From Streptomyces sp. APSN-46.1 (GTDB taxonomy: Bacteria; Actinomycetota; Actinomycetes; Streptomycetales; Streptomycetaceae), in NCBI RefSeq assembly GCF_022815725.1, contig NZ_JALGRF010000001.1:1395715-1459714 (forward strand): a stretch of 64,000 nucleotides of DNA, read 5' to 3'. The stretch's first letter is position 1, and every line of letters starts with the position of its first letter. The notes below the pieces were generated by a model. That model was not told the origin of the DNA. It saw nothing but the letters and a program-made list of their open reading frames with translations, and searched no databases. This document shows, piece after piece, positions 1-8,865 of this stretch. Both the position numbers and the translations under genes were made by a program.

Positions 1-165
1 AACTCCCGCTCCCCCGGGTTGTCGGGCGGGGGCCCGGGGGGCCCCGGGGGCCCGCCGGCGCGGGGTGCCCGGGGGCCCCCCCCAAGACCCCGCCCCACAA
101 CCGCCGGCGAGGCTGAAATTGCCCGGCGGGGGCAAGGCGCGGACCCGGTCAGGCGCGGGACCCAG
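1..165. other. G/C-rich intergenic stretch at the left edge
   Basis: No gene could be supported here. The first 90 bases are long runs of G and C that could fold as a GC-rich hairpin downstream of the VanW-family gene on the minus strand. The run has no T-tract, so a terminator role is only a guess. Confidence 0.3.
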
Positions 166-1959
166 TCAGGCGCGGGGCGCCCCGGAGGCGGCGGCGGGCG
201 TCCGCGTGGGCGGGGCGGCCGGGGCCCCGGGGCCCTCCGGGGCGGCCGGCTCGCAGGTCACCTCGTCGCGCGGGGTGTAGTGGGTCCGGAACGTCTCCCG
301 CTTGACCTCCTGGCCGCCCTGGACGAAGACGCGGTCGACGGAGACGTCGAACCCCTCCAGCGGCGTCTGCGCCTCGCAGACCGGGGCGACGCCCGTGCGC
401 TTCCCCGGCGGGGTCACGTGCGTACGCGGGCCCTGGGTGGCGCGTATCTCCTCGTACTTCTTCGTCCCGAGCAGGGTGATGGTCACCGAGGTGTCGGTGG
501 ACTCGGCCCGGACGTAGAGCGCGTGGCCGGAGTCGTTCCTCCAGCGCAGGTCGAGGGTGCCCCAGGCGACCGTGGCCTCGCGGCCCTCCGGGTAGCGCTC
601 GATGTAGAACGAATGGGCCCCGTACTCCACCGGCTTGACGCCCGCGAAGAACATGGCGTTGAACATGGTCGTCGCGACCGCCGACACACCGCCGCCGGAC
701 GACTTCTTGTACTGGCCGTCGGCGATCATGATGCCGTCGACGAAGCCGTTCTCCTTCGTCCGTTCACCGACCGTCTTGTTGAAGCTCCACGTCTCGCCCG
801 GCAGGACGACCGATCCGTTGATCAGCTCCACGGCGCGCCCGATGTTGGTACTACGGTAGGGCGCGGCCGGGAAGGCGACGGTGAAGGACGAGACCTTCTC
901 CTTGATGCCGAGGCGCTGGGCCTCCTCCGCCGTCAGACGCGGCTGGACCACCGGTACGGCGATCTCGGCGGTACGGGCGGCACCCGTGCGCGTCAGCAGC
1001 GGCAGGACGGCGTCGCCGAGGGCCTTGGCCGTGACCCGCACCCCGTCGCGCCCGCCGTCGTCGACGACCGCCCGGTTCGCCGCGTCGACACGGAACGTCG
1101 CGTCGCGCGGGGCGGCCGCGGCCAGCAGGCGGGCGACCACCGGCTCGTCCAGCAGCCCCTGGGAGTCGAGCCGCGGCACGAGGCGGCCGTGGCCGTCGTC
1201 CTCCAGCGCCAGATGCTTTCCGAGGAGGGCGGGCGAGAGGGTGAGGGGCTTTCCGGCGACGGTGAGGGTGACCGGGCCGGACATCGCGGGCTCGGCGAAC
1301 TCCTTCAGCGCCCGGGCGGTCTCCCGCGGGCCCACGGCCGGGGGCGTCTGCTCCACCGGGAGCGCGACGGGGCCGGCCTGCGGGTGCAGGTAGGCGGCAC
1401 GTACGGTGTCCGCCGCCCGGTCGGCGCGCACGGTGACGCCGGTGACGGGAGCGGTGACCCGGGCCGTGCCGCGGTCGAAGGTGATGGCGCCGCTGCGGGC
1501 GGCCCGGCCCGCCGCGTCGGCGAGCCGGCCCACGGCGGCGGTGCCGGCGGGGCCGTCCACGCGGATCACGGGCTCGATGTCCCGCTCGCGCTCGGGAGCG
1601 AAGAGGCGTCCGATCACGGTGAAGGGGTCGGACCCGGTGTTCGTGGCGCTCTCGGCCGTGGCGGCGGTGTCCACGGACAGACCGAAGGAGGCGGGGGCCG
1701 CCTTCTCGGTCCGGTCGCCGATCTTGAGCTCGATCGGCGCGGCAGCGGCCGGGCCGAGCTCCCGGTCCAGGGCGGCCTTGGCCTGCGTACGGCTCATGCC
1801 GCCGATGTCGACGCCGCGCACGGTGGTGCCGTCGGCCACGGCGTCGCCGGTCACGACCAGGCCGGTGACGTAGAGGCCGCCGAAGCCCAGAACCGCGGCC
1901 CCGGCCGCCAGGGGCAGGGCTATCCGCAGATTGATCGTCCGGCCGTGTGCGCGTCGCAT
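166..1959 (-). CDS. VanW-family envelope protein with peptidoglycan-binding-like repeats
   Basis: Predicted membrane-anchored extracytoplasmic protein of about 597 residues. A short basic N-terminus is followed by one hydrophobic segment (about residues 12-35), then two repeats resembling the peptidoglycan-binding-4 domain. A VanW domain lies near residues 355-485, seen as VSSFTVAFP, the Asn-Ile-Gly-Arg-Ala stretch and GETWSFNKTVG. The tail is Ala/Pro-rich. VanW proteins are found in glycopeptide-resistance clusters and widely in actinobacteria; their biochemical role is not settled. The start at 1959 is preferred because GGGAGA lies just upstream; an ATG at 1983 is in frame but has no clear ribosome binding site. 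It is divergent from the next gene. Confidence 0.85.
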   Translation of the reverse strand: MRRAHGRTINLRIALPLAAGAAVLGFGGLYVTGLVVTGDAVADGTTVRGVDIGGMSRTQAKAALDRELGPAAAAPIELKIGDRTEKAAPASFGLSVDTAATAESATNTGSDPFTVIGRLFAPERERDIEPVIRVDGPAGTAAVGRLADAAGRAARSGAITFDRGTARVTAPVTGVTVRADRAADTVRAAYLHPQAGPVALPVEQTPPAVGPRETARALKEFAEPAMSGPVTLTVAGKPLTLSPALLGKHLALEDDGHGRLVPRLDSQGLLDEPVVARLLAAAAPRDATFRVDAANRAVVDDGGRDGVRVTAKALGDAVLPLLTRTGAARTAEIAVPVVQPRLTAEEAQRLGIKEKVSSFTVAFPAAPYRSTNIGRAVELINGSVVLPGETWSFNKTVGERTKENGFVDGIMIADGQYKKSSGGGVSAVATTMFNAMFFAGVKPVEYGAHSFYIERYPEGREATVAWGTLDLRWRNDSGHALYVRAESTDTSVTITLLGTKKYEEIRATQGPRTHVTPPGKRTGVAPVCEAQTPLEGFDVSVDRVFVQGGQEVKRETFRTHYTPRDEVTCEPAAPEGPGAPAAPPTRTPAAASGAPRA

Positions 1960-2229
1960 GTCTCTCCCGGTGGCGTTTGACATCGCTGTGGCGCCTGGCA
2001 ACCCACCCGCGAACCCGAAATCCCGCCAGACCGGACACAATGTTTCACCAATTCGGACTAAACGGGGTAAAAATGTGCCCGTTCTCACGGCGGGAGGAGC
2101 GGCCCGCACCACACCGGGATCCCGGAAGCGAAGGAAAGGCCACTTGGCTGCGATTGGCCCTGTCCGGGCCTCATGGGGATGCCACACGGTGAGGTCCGTC
2201 GATCTTTGGCCCCCAGAAAGGCTCCACCG

Positions 2230-2892
2230 GTGTCCTCCACCCCCGCCACCCCCGCGCGCCGCGTCACCCGTCGCCTGTCGCAGCTCTACGTCGGACTCGC
2301 CCTGTACGGGGCGAGCTCGGCGTTCCTGGTCCGCGCGGGGCTGGGGCTGGATCCGTGGGACGTCTTCCACCAGGGCCTCGCCGAGCGGATCGGGTGGAGC
2401 ATCGGCACCGTGTCCGTGGCCGTCGGGGCGCTGGTGCTGCTGCTGTGGGTGCCGCTGCGGCAGCGGCCCGGGCTGGGCACCGTGTCCAACGTCTTCGCGG
2501 TGGGCCTGTCCATGGACGCCACGCTCGCCGTGCTGCCGCAGATGCACGGCGCCGTCTCGCAGGTGGCCCTGCTCACGGCGGGCATCCTCCTCAACGGCGT
2601 CGCCACGGGCCTCTACATCGCGGCCGCCTTCGGGCCCGGGCCGCGCGACGGCCTCATGACCGGACTGCACCGCCGGACCGGCCGGTCGGTACGGCTCGTG
2701 CGCACCGGGATCGAACTCATCGTGCTCGCGGCCGGTTTCCTGCTCGGCGGCACCGCCGGCGTCGGCACCATCGCGTACGCGCTCGCCATCGGCCCGCTAT
2801 CCCAGCTCTTCCTGCGCGTATTCGCCCTGCCCGAGCGCGCCGACGCAGTACAGCTCGGCGAACGTCACCTTGCACACCGAGCCGCAGGGTAG
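2230..2892 (+). CDS. YczE/YitT-type integral membrane protein
   Basis: A 220-residue polytopic membrane protein with about five or six hydrophobic segments, in the style of the YczE/YyaS/YitT family. Family-like stretches are LYGASSAFLVRAGLGLDPWD near the start and GPGPRDGLMTGLHRRTG in the middle. The family is thought to be transporter-like, but its substrate is unknown. The GTG at 2230 was chosen because AGAAAGG sits 8 nt upstream; the longer frame from 2173 lacks this. The gene stands alone, with a small hairpin (CCGCTAC/GTAGCGG) about 60 nt after the stop. Confidence 0.8.
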   Translation: MSSTPATPARRVTRRLSQLYVGLALYGASSAFLVRAGLGLDPWDVFHQGLAERIGWSIGTVSVAVGALVLLLWVPLRQRPGLGTVSNVFAVGLSMDATLAVLPQMHGAVSQVALLTAGILLNGVATGLYIAAAFGPGPRDGLMTGLHRRTGRSVRLVRTGIELIVLAAGFLLGGTAGVGTIAYALAIGPLSQLFLRVFALPERADAVQLGERHLAHRAAG

Positions 2893-2951
2893 ATCTCGAT
2901 CCCGGGCCGTTCACCTAAAAGAGGTGTTCCGCAATTCGCTGTCCGGCCGTT

Positions 2952-2970
2952 CCGCTACGATCGGTAGCGG
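2952..2970 (+). terminator. Small hairpin after the YczE-type gene
   Basis: A 7-bp stem, CCGCTAC/GTAGCGG, with a 5-nt loop and no T-tract. A weaker 5-bp stem (CACCT/AGGTG) lies at 2922-2936. It may be a weak terminator, or the left junction of the mobile-element relic that follows. Confidence 0.3.
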
Positions 2971-2989
2971 CCGAGAAGACGGCCAGTGT

Positions 2990-3197
2990 GAGTCAACCGC
3001 GTGAGGCTCTGACCACCGGCTTGCCGGTATGCAGCGCCTGCGGCAGTCCGCTGAACTGCGGGCCTCTGCTCACCGAACTCCGGAACGGCCCCGAGCAACC
3101 CCGGATGAGACACCGCCAGGTGACCACGTCGGAGCGCCCGGACCAGCCAACCGGATGCAGTCCGTACCTCCTTCGGGAATTACGGATCAAGTCTTAG
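2990..3197 (+). mobile_element. Right-end relic of a TnpB-type element (reRNA-like)
   Basis: This stretch aligns with the last ~210 bases of the intact element ending at 41295. Shared blocks in order are GAGTCAACC, CCTCTGCTC, ACCCCGGATGAGACAC, GTGACCACG, GCCCGGA, CAGTCC and a 21-bp tail that differs at one base. Read in the tnpB frame it still encodes the same C-terminal peptide, with RATPDET shared. No tnpB body remains to the left. In TnpB elements the right end is where the guide-carrying reRNA/omega RNA is made, so this may be a solo RNA copy whose guide would start at 3198. RNA production is inferred, not seen. Confidence 0.75.
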
Positions 3198-3208
3198 ATT
3201 GTCCGTAC

Positions 3209-3728
3209 ATGACCGTCGAGCTGAACATCAGAGGGCGTACGGGGTGCCGGAGCGGCGCCGGGTCGTTCGGGCCACGCTCACTGCGGCAATCGCCGTGGGA
3301 ACCGGGCTGATCGCCGGTTCGCCCGCGACCCCGATCGCCGTCGGCGCGGGGACGAGAACGACGACCCGGCCGACCACGCCCGAGTCCGCGCTGCGGAAAC
3401 TGGCGGCGGGGAATCGGCGCTGGCGGACGCTGCACGAACGGCATCCCGACGAGACGCGGACGGTACGGCGGCCGCCGTCCACGCCGCCGAGGACGGCGCC
3501 CGGCTGCCCGCCCACGTGCGGTACCTGGCCGATCAGATCCGGCCCGCGATCGACCGTAGGCTGCGGGGGGATGCCCGCGTCGACGCGGCGGTGACCGCCA
3601 ACGTACGGCTGGTGCGATCGCGTCTCGCCGCGGAGCCCGACCTCGCGGGCAGGATCAGCGCCGGGCACCTGGCCGTCGTCGGAGCCCGGTACGAACTGGC
3701 CACCCAGAGGGTCCACCGAATCCACTGA
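3209..3728 (+). pseudogene. Carbonic anhydrase pseudogene (internal deletion, frameshifts)
   Basis: Two reading frames each match part of an exported beta-carbonic anhydrase. The first has a signal-like N-terminus (YGVPERRRVVRATLTAAIAV) and ALRKLAAGNRRWR...ERHPDETR. After about nt 3460 the frame changes and continues with [16 protein letters not shown] and [17 protein letters not shown]. The middle of the protein, which in this family holds the zinc ligands (C-x-D and H-x2-C motifs), is missing. The ATG at 3209 is also out of frame with the signal sequence. The element relic at 2990-3197 lies directly upstream. A functional product is very unlikely. Confidence 0.8.
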
Positions 3729-3865
3729 CCGGCGGGCCGAAGGCCCCCTCGGGCCCCGTCACGGCACCGGGACGAGGACCGCGGCGACGCGGTCGAGCTG
3801 CGTGTCGTGGACTGCGTGGTCACCCTGGAAGGGGCAGGCACCGCAATCCGAAGGAGCTGACCAGT

Positions 3866-4531
3866 ATGACCAGCGCACCAGTCCCCGCCTATCCGGTCAG
3901 CGTGTCGGCCCGCCTGGACGTTCCGCTGTCCCGGTGGCTCTGGCTCGTCAAATGGATCCTGGCCATCCCGCACTACATCGTGCTGTTCTTCCTGTGGATC
4001 GCCTTCCTCGTCGTGAGTGTCATCGCGTTCTTCGCCATCCTCTTCACGGAGCGGTACCCCCGCCCCCTCTTCGACTTCAGCGTCGGCGTCCTTCGCTGGT
4101 CGTGGCGCGTGTCGTACTACGCCTACGGAGCGCTGGGCACCGACCGCTACCCGCCCTTCAGCCTCGGCCCGGAACCGGACTACCCGGCGCGGCTCGACAT
4201 CGCCTACCCCGAACGCCTCTCCAGAGGACTCGTGCTGGTGAAGTGGTGGCTGCTGGCGATCCCCCACTACCTCGTCATCTGCTTCTTCACCGGCGCCCCG
4301 CGCGGCGGCTACTGGGGCGGCGGCCTGATCGGCATCCTCGTGCTCATCGCGGTGGTGGCGCTCGCCTTCACCGAGAAGTACCCGCGGGATCTGTTCGACC
4401 TGGTCATCGGCCTCAACCGCTGGGTGCTGCGGGTGGCGGCCTACGCCTGCCTCATGACCGACGCCTACCCGCCGTTCCGCCTCGACATGGGCGGCGACGA
4501 ACCCCCTGCCCGCGGCCCGGCCCCCGTCTGA
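3866..4531 (+). CDS. DUF4389 integral membrane protein (duplicated unit)
   Basis: A 221-residue membrane protein made of two similar halves. Each half begins with a beta-type segment followed by LVKW-(I/W)LAIPHY and a hydrophobic stretch, then E(R/K)YPR-L/D-LFD and a YPPF motif. This matches DUF4389 proteins, whose function is unknown. AAGGAG lies 9 nt before the ATG. It is convergent with the transporter gene to its right and is part of the stress-type island. Confidence 0.85.
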   Translation: MTSAPVPAYPVSVSARLDVPLSRWLWLVKWILAIPHYIVLFFLWIAFLVVSVIAFFAILFTERYPRPLFDFSVGVLRWSWRVSYYAYGALGTDRYPPFSLGPEPDYPARLDIAYPERLSRGLVLVKWWLLAIPHYLVICFFTGAPRGGYWGGGLIGILVLIAVVALAFTEKYPRDLFDLVIGLNRWVLRVAAYACLMTDAYPPFRLDMGGDEPPARGPAPV

Positions 4532-4580
4532 TCCCGGTCGGCCCCGCCGGCACTGACGCTCCGTCCACCGCGTGGGGCTC

Positions 4581-5879
4581 TCAGGCGAGGGCGAAGTAGC
4601 GCAGCCACATGTAGACGGCCGAGACGGCGATCGTGGCGGCGGTGACGATGAGGCCGTATCGGGTGAACTGCCAGAAGGTGATGGGCTGTCGGTTGCGTTC
4701 GGCGATGCCGAGGACGACGACGTTGGCGGAGGCGCCGATGGCGGTGGCGTTGCCGCCGAGGTCCGCGCCGAGGGCCAGGGCCCACCACATGACGTGGTCG
4801 GGGTCGCCGCCCATGTCGGTGACGAGCTCGCTGGTGACGGGGGCCATGGTGGCGACGTACGGGATGTTGTCGACTATCCCGGACAACACGGCGGAGCCGC
4901 CCAGGAGCAGCATGGAGCCGCCCAGCTCGTTCCCGCCGATCGCGTCCGCGAGGGAGCCGGCGAGGTCGCCGATGGCGCCGGTCCCGATCAGCGCGCCGAC
5001 CATGACGAACAGGCCCGCGAAGAAGGCGAGAGTGGGCCACTCCACCTCGCCGAGGACTTCGCCCGTCTCGACCTTGGAGATGGCGACGAGCAGGCCGGCG
5101 CCGAGGAGGGCGACGACGCTGGGCTCGTAGTGCAGGACGGGGTGCAGGACGAAACCGGCGACGACCAGGGCGAGTACCCCCAGGCCCTGGGCGAGCAGCC
5201 GGGGATTTGTGATCGCCCCGCTTTCGCGCAGCTCCATGATCTCGGCGGCACGCTTCTCGTCGTAGACGAAGTACTTGGCGAACATGACCCGGCACAGCAG
5301 CACCAGGACGATTATCAGGACCGCGCAGAGCGGGGCGAGGTGGACCAGGAAGTCGTTGAAGGTGAGCCCGGCCCGGCTGGCGATGATGATGTTGGGCGGG
5401 TCTCCGACCAGGGTGGCGGTGCCGCCCACGTTGGAGGCGAACACCTCGGCGAGCAGGAACGGCATGGCCGGGAGTTTCAGCCGGTCGCACACCAGCAGCG
5501 TGACCGGGGCGACCAGGAGCACCGTGGTGACGTTGTCCAGGAGCGCCGAGGCGACCGCGGTGATGAGGACCAGCATGGCCATCACCCGGAACGGGCGAGC
5601 CTTGGTCTTCTTCACCGACCAGATGGCCAGGTACTCGAAGAGCCCGGTCCGCTTGAGCACGCCGACGATCACCATCATGCCGAGCAGCAGGAAGATGACG
5701 TTCCAGTCGATGCCGGTCTCATCGGAGTGGAAGGCGGCGAAGTCGTCGGTGGCGCCGATGGCCAGCATCAGCCCCGCGCCGCCCAGGGCGGCGGCGACGC
5801 GGTGGACCCACTCGGTGATGATCAGGAGGTAGACACCGGCGAAGACGGCGATCGCGGCCCAGCTCTGCCAGCCGCTCAT
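4581..5879 (-). CDS. SLC13/ArsB/NhaD-type anion or Na+/H+ transporter
   Basis: A 432-residue polytopic membrane protein of the ion-transporter (IT) superfamily. The hallmark stretch NVGGTATLVGDPPNI is present and is repeated in weaker form in the second half as DLGGNATAIGASANV, reflecting the internal duplication of the fold. About ten hydrophobic helices are visible. The substrate cannot be assigned (citrate/dicarboxylate, arsenite or sodium are all possible). The ATG overlaps the stop of the upstream CBS gene as ATGA, so the two are probably translationally coupled. Confidence 0.85.
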   Translation of the reverse strand: MSGWQSWAAIAVFAGVYLLIITEWVHRVAAALGGAGLMLAIGATDDFAAFHSDETGIDWNVIFLLLGMMVIVGVLKRTGLFEYLAIWSVKKTKARPFRVMAMLVLITAVASALLDNVTTVLLVAPVTLLVCDRLKLPAMPFLLAEVFASNVGGTATLVGDPPNIIIASRAGLTFNDFLVHLAPLCAVLIIVLVLLCRVMFAKYFVYDEKRAAEIMELRESGAITNPRLLAQGLGVLALVVAGFVLHPVLHYEPSVVALLGAGLLVAISKVETGEVLGEVEWPTLAFFAGLFVMVGALIGTGAIGDLAGSLADAIGGNELGGSMLLLGGSAVLSGIVDNIPYVATMAPVTSELVTDMGGDPDHVMWWALALGADLGGNATAIGASANVVVLGIAERNRQPITFWQFTRYGLIVTAATIAVSAVYMWLRYFALA

Positions 5880-6343
5880 ACCAGCCCGCCGGCCGCCAGC
5901 AGGTGGCGCATGAGCCCCGCGGCGGAGACCACCCCGACGAGCCGGTTGTTCGCGCCGTCGCGTTCGACCACCGCGACCAGCGGGACATGGGTACGGGCCA
6001 TGGCGGCCGCGATCTCCATCGTCCCCGCGTCCGGACCGACGTACGGCGGCTTGAACGTACGGGCGGGCAGCCACTCGGCGACCGTCTTGCCGACCAGGTC
6101 CTCGGCCATCGCTTGGGCGTGTCGTTCGTCGATGACAGGGGCGAGCAGCGGGTCCTCCATCACGTATGCGGGTACCAGTTGCCGCACCAGCTGGGAGCCG
6201 GGGACGGCCGCGTACGGGGTGCCTTCGGCGTCAAGGACCAACAGCGCCGGCAGGTTCTGCTCGGCGAGCAGGCGTACGGCGTCCACGGCGCTGTCATCGG
6301 TCGTCACATGCGGGTAGGGCTCGGCGAGTTCACGGGCGGGCAT
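5876..6343 (-). CDS. CBS-pair protein
   Basis: A 155-residue protein with two CBS motifs: ...DDSAVDAVRLLAEQNLPALLVLD near the N-terminus and GTMEIAAAMARTHVPLVAVVE near the C-terminus. CBS pairs bind adenosyl nucleotides and gate transporters or enzymes. Being coupled to the transporter gene (4-nt overlap) suggests it senses nucleotide status for that transporter. A strong AGGAGAG site precedes the ATG. Confidence 0.85.
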   Translation of the reverse strand: MPARELAEPYPHVTTDDSAVDAVRLLAEQNLPALLVLDAEGTPYAAVPGSQLVRQLVPAYVMEDPLLAPVIDERHAQAMAEDLVGKTVAEWLPARTFKPPYVGPDAGTMEIAAAMARTHVPLVAVVERDGANNRLVGVVSAAGLMRHLLAAGGLV

Positions 6344-6507
6344 GGCGCCTCTCCTGGTCGGGTGTTTGACGGATCTCTGACGGCAGTCCCACAGGCCCGG
6401 AGCGGGGGCCCGCCGACGCCCGCCGCTACCAGGCGGAACAGGAAGCCGAGGCCCTCCGGGTCGCCCGCGTCAAGCCTCAGCGCCGCGAAGACGTCCGCTC
6501 GGTGACG

Positions 6508-7215
6508 TCAGCCCGCGTGGTCTGCGAGCCGTTCGGCGTCCAGGACGGTGATGCGGCCCCGGGCAAGGCGGATCAGGTGCTGGTCGGCGAAGTCACGCAG
6601 GACCTTGGTGGTCGTCTCGCGGGAAGTGCCGGCCAGGGCGGCGATCTGCTGATGGGTCAGCGCGATCTGCGGGCTGCGAGCCCCGAGCACCCGTGGCCGG
6701 GGCTCGGCCGCGAGAGTGAGCAGGGTGGTGGCGATGCGCTGCGGAACGCTCTTGAAGACGCTGTCGGACAAGCGCTGTTCGAGGTCGGTCAGGCGCCGGC
6801 CGAGGATTTCGGTGATGCGTGCGGAGATCCGGGCGTCGGCCAGCAGGAAGCGGTGGACGTCGATGCGGCTCATCACACAGACGGTGACGTCGTCGAGGGC
6901 CTCGGCGAAGTTGTCGTACATCCGCTGCCCGAGCAGCACCATCTCGCCGAAGATCGTGCCCGGGCTGATGATCGCGCAGGTCAGGGCGCGGCCTTCGGCG
7001 GACACCCGGAAGATCCGGACGCGGCCCTTCTTGAGGATGAACAGCACCTCGGAGGGCTGGGACGGTGAGTACAGCAGCTCGCCGGCGCTGTAGGTCTTCA
7101 TCGGGGCCGCGGCGGCGATGGCGTCCATCTCGGCTTCGCTCAGGTCGCGGAAGATGTCGACCTCGGAGAGGCACCACGTCTTCTCATCGTCGGCGCTGTC
7201 ACCGGTGTGGTTCAT
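6508..7215 (-). CDS. Crp/Fnr-family transcriptional regulator
   Basis: A 235-residue regulator. The N-terminal cyclic-nucleotide-binding fold spans about residues 17-135 (FRDLSEAEMDAI, SAGELLYSPSQPSEVLFILKKG, GTIFGEMVLLGQRMYDNFAEA). The C-terminal winged helix is near residues 175-230, with LTHQQIAALAGTSRETTTKVL as the recognition region. The expected Arg-Ser/Thr-Ala of cAMP binders is replaced by NFAEA, so cAMP may not be the ligand. No Fnr-type cysteine cluster is seen. GAGGAA precedes the ATG. It may control the surrounding stress genes. Confidence 0.9.
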   Translation of the reverse strand: MNHTGDSADDEKTWCLSEVDIFRDLSEAEMDAIAAAAPMKTYSAGELLYSPSQPSEVLFILKKGRVRIFRVSAEGRALTCAIISPGTIFGEMVLLGQRMYDNFAEALDDVTVCVMSRIDVHRFLLADARISARITEILGRRLTDLEQRLSDSVFKSVPQRIATTLLTLAAEPRPRVLGARSPQIALTHQQIAALAGTSRETTTKVLRDFADQHLIRLARGRITVLDAERLADHAG

Positions 7216-7391
7216 GTGGTGTGGTTCCTCGCGTCGTCCCGGTGCCCAGGGCGGGGGCGCGGCGCCCCACGGCGGGCTGGCCAGCGCGCCCGCGCTGCTG
7301 GCCAGACAGTAGTCGTCCGGGGCACCGAGGAGAGGTTCAGTCCCCCGGAGCGGTGAGCCGGGACCAGGTGTTGACGCCGACGGTATCGGTG

Positions 7392-7877
7392 TCATCCCGC
7401 GGTCCGGCCGGTGGACTTGCCCGCCATCCGGGCGATGGCCGCGAAGGTGATGCCGGCCAGGAGGCCGAAGACGAGGTGGGCGCCGAGGCTGGAGGCGCTC
7501 ACGTCGTTCCACTCGAAGACGGGCATGCCCATGTTGGCCGGCATGATCCACAGAGCGCCGACGGTCCACCACACGGCGCCGTAGACCAGTCCGAGGACGA
7601 CGGCGGGCGCGAGGCGCTGCGCGAACTGCCCGAACAGTACGCCGAAGGTGATGCCGGCGAAGAGCGCGATGGAGAGGTGGATGAGCCACCCGGCGAAGGC
7701 GTTGGTCGTGCCGAGGAGGCCGGCGACCATCGTGATCATCGCGGTGTCCATCATCGGCCGGGACACCGACATCCAGATGCCCATTCCGACGCCGCCGACC
7801 AGTCCGGCCGCCGCGCCCCAGGCGGCATGGAGCGGAATGGCCGCAGCCTTGGGGGATACATGCGCTGCAGTGGTCAT
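7392..7877 (-). CDS. Four-helix membrane protein, function unknown
   Basis: A 161-residue protein with about four hydrophobic segments, at residues ~16-38, 48-75, 88-112 and 128-150. Motifs visible are WGAAAGLVGGVGMGIWMS and FGLLAGITFAAIARM. No enzyme motif is present. It is encoded in the same direction as the Crp-family gene, with a 176-bp gap that contains no convincing gene. Confidence 0.65.
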   Translation of the reverse strand: MTTAAHVSPKAAAIPLHAAWGAAAGLVGGVGMGIWMSVSRPMMDTAMITMVAGLLGTTNAFAGWLIHLSIALFAGITFGVLFGQFAQRLAPAVVLGLVYGAVWWTVGALWIMPANMGMPVFEWNDVSASSLGAHLVFGLLAGITFAAIARMAGKSTGRTAG

Positions 7878-8008
7878 GGTGATCGTCCCATCCGTGCTTT
7901 CGATTCCCGTTTACCCGGCTGACGCTAGGACCGGTGGCATGGGCAGGTATGTGACCGCCGTTACCTACGCGCCGGTAGCCGAGATCGGCGGTAGTGCTCT
8001 CGGCGCGG

Positions 8009-8618
8009 CTACGTGGAGAGGCGCCTCCCGCGGACGCTGTGTGATTCGGCGATCAGCAGCGCGTATCCGAGCACGCCATCGGCCACGGCCGTCCGGGTCG
8101 CGCCCAGGACCACGGGGGCGGCGTCGAGGTCGATACCGGCGGCGGTGAGCTTGTCCAGGGACGTCGTACGCAGCAGGTTCAGCCGTGCCTCGATCTGGTC
8201 GATCATCCGAAGCATCGCCGTGTCGTGCCGTTCGGCACGCACCGTACGCAGGCCCGCGGTGGCGCCGATGTGCTTGTGGATGGTGGGTTCCCCGCCGGAG
8301 AACATCACCACCTCCACGTCCCCCTCTGAGGCGACGAAGGCGTCGAGAATCAGCTCGCACTGCTCGTGAGTGATCGAGTAACCGTCCTTCTGGTGTCCGG
8401 AGTCGGCGAAGCAGATCGGGCAGTCGAGGGGCGTCCCCGTACACGAGTGCCTCGAACTCGCCGTGATCGCGGCAGCGTTTGCGCAGGTAGACCTTGTTGT
8501 CACGGATGTTGACCTGAGCGTCGACGGGCGTCTTGCACATCGGGCAGATCGACTTGGTGAACTCCACGAACACCTCGTCCCGGTCCACCTTGCGCCTCGG
8601 CGCTGGTGCCTGGGTCAT
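8009..8618 (-). pseudogene. Radical SAM protein pseudogene
   Basis: The N-terminus reads VFVEFTKSICPMCKTPVDAQ...VYLRKRCRDHGEFEALVYGD, as in large actinobacterial radical SAM proteins of about 500 residues. The frame then shifts and resumes with LDCPICFADSGHQKDGYS and VVMFSGGEPTIHKHI. The segment between them is gone, including the first Cys of the CxxxCxxC cluster ligand set. After GGEPTIHKHI the sequence jumps to an unrelated tail (GLRTVRAERHDTAMLRMIDQ...) that I do not recognise, ending at 8009. At least two deletions and a frameshift make a working enzyme impossible. Confidence 0.8.
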
Positions 8619-8865
8619 CGAAGAGCTCCTCTCTCCTGGGACCTCTGCTGTTCACCGGACGTCAGGGTCGAACGTAGGCCCGGGGGGAGAGCGAGAACCG
8701 TAAGCGCGCTCACCGAACCACCACCTCGCTCGCGGGACGGTCAGCGGTCCGAAGCGTCGGCCGCAGACTCGCGCCGCGCAGACAGCGCAACGCCGGAGAC
8801 GTTCCCCCGCATCCCGGGTACACAGTGATCCGTTCCCAGGCACAGCTGATCGAAGGAGGCCGGTC

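Noticed and set aside
19..1980. Long plus-strand frame opposite the VanW-family gene
   Set aside because: Arg/Gly/Pro-rich translation without domains; it is the GC-rich antisense shadow of the real gene on the minus strand.
4572..6317. Plus-strand frame of about 580 codons opposite the transporter and CBS genes
   Set aside because: Acidic low-complexity translation with no motif; the minus-strand transporter and CBS genes have clear families and ribosome sites.
7216..8865. Possible DosR/DevR-type boxes (GGGAC half-sites) near the stress genes
   Set aside because: Only scattered half-sites such as GGGGGACTGAACC were seen, none a good full palindrome; a motif scan would be needed to claim them.
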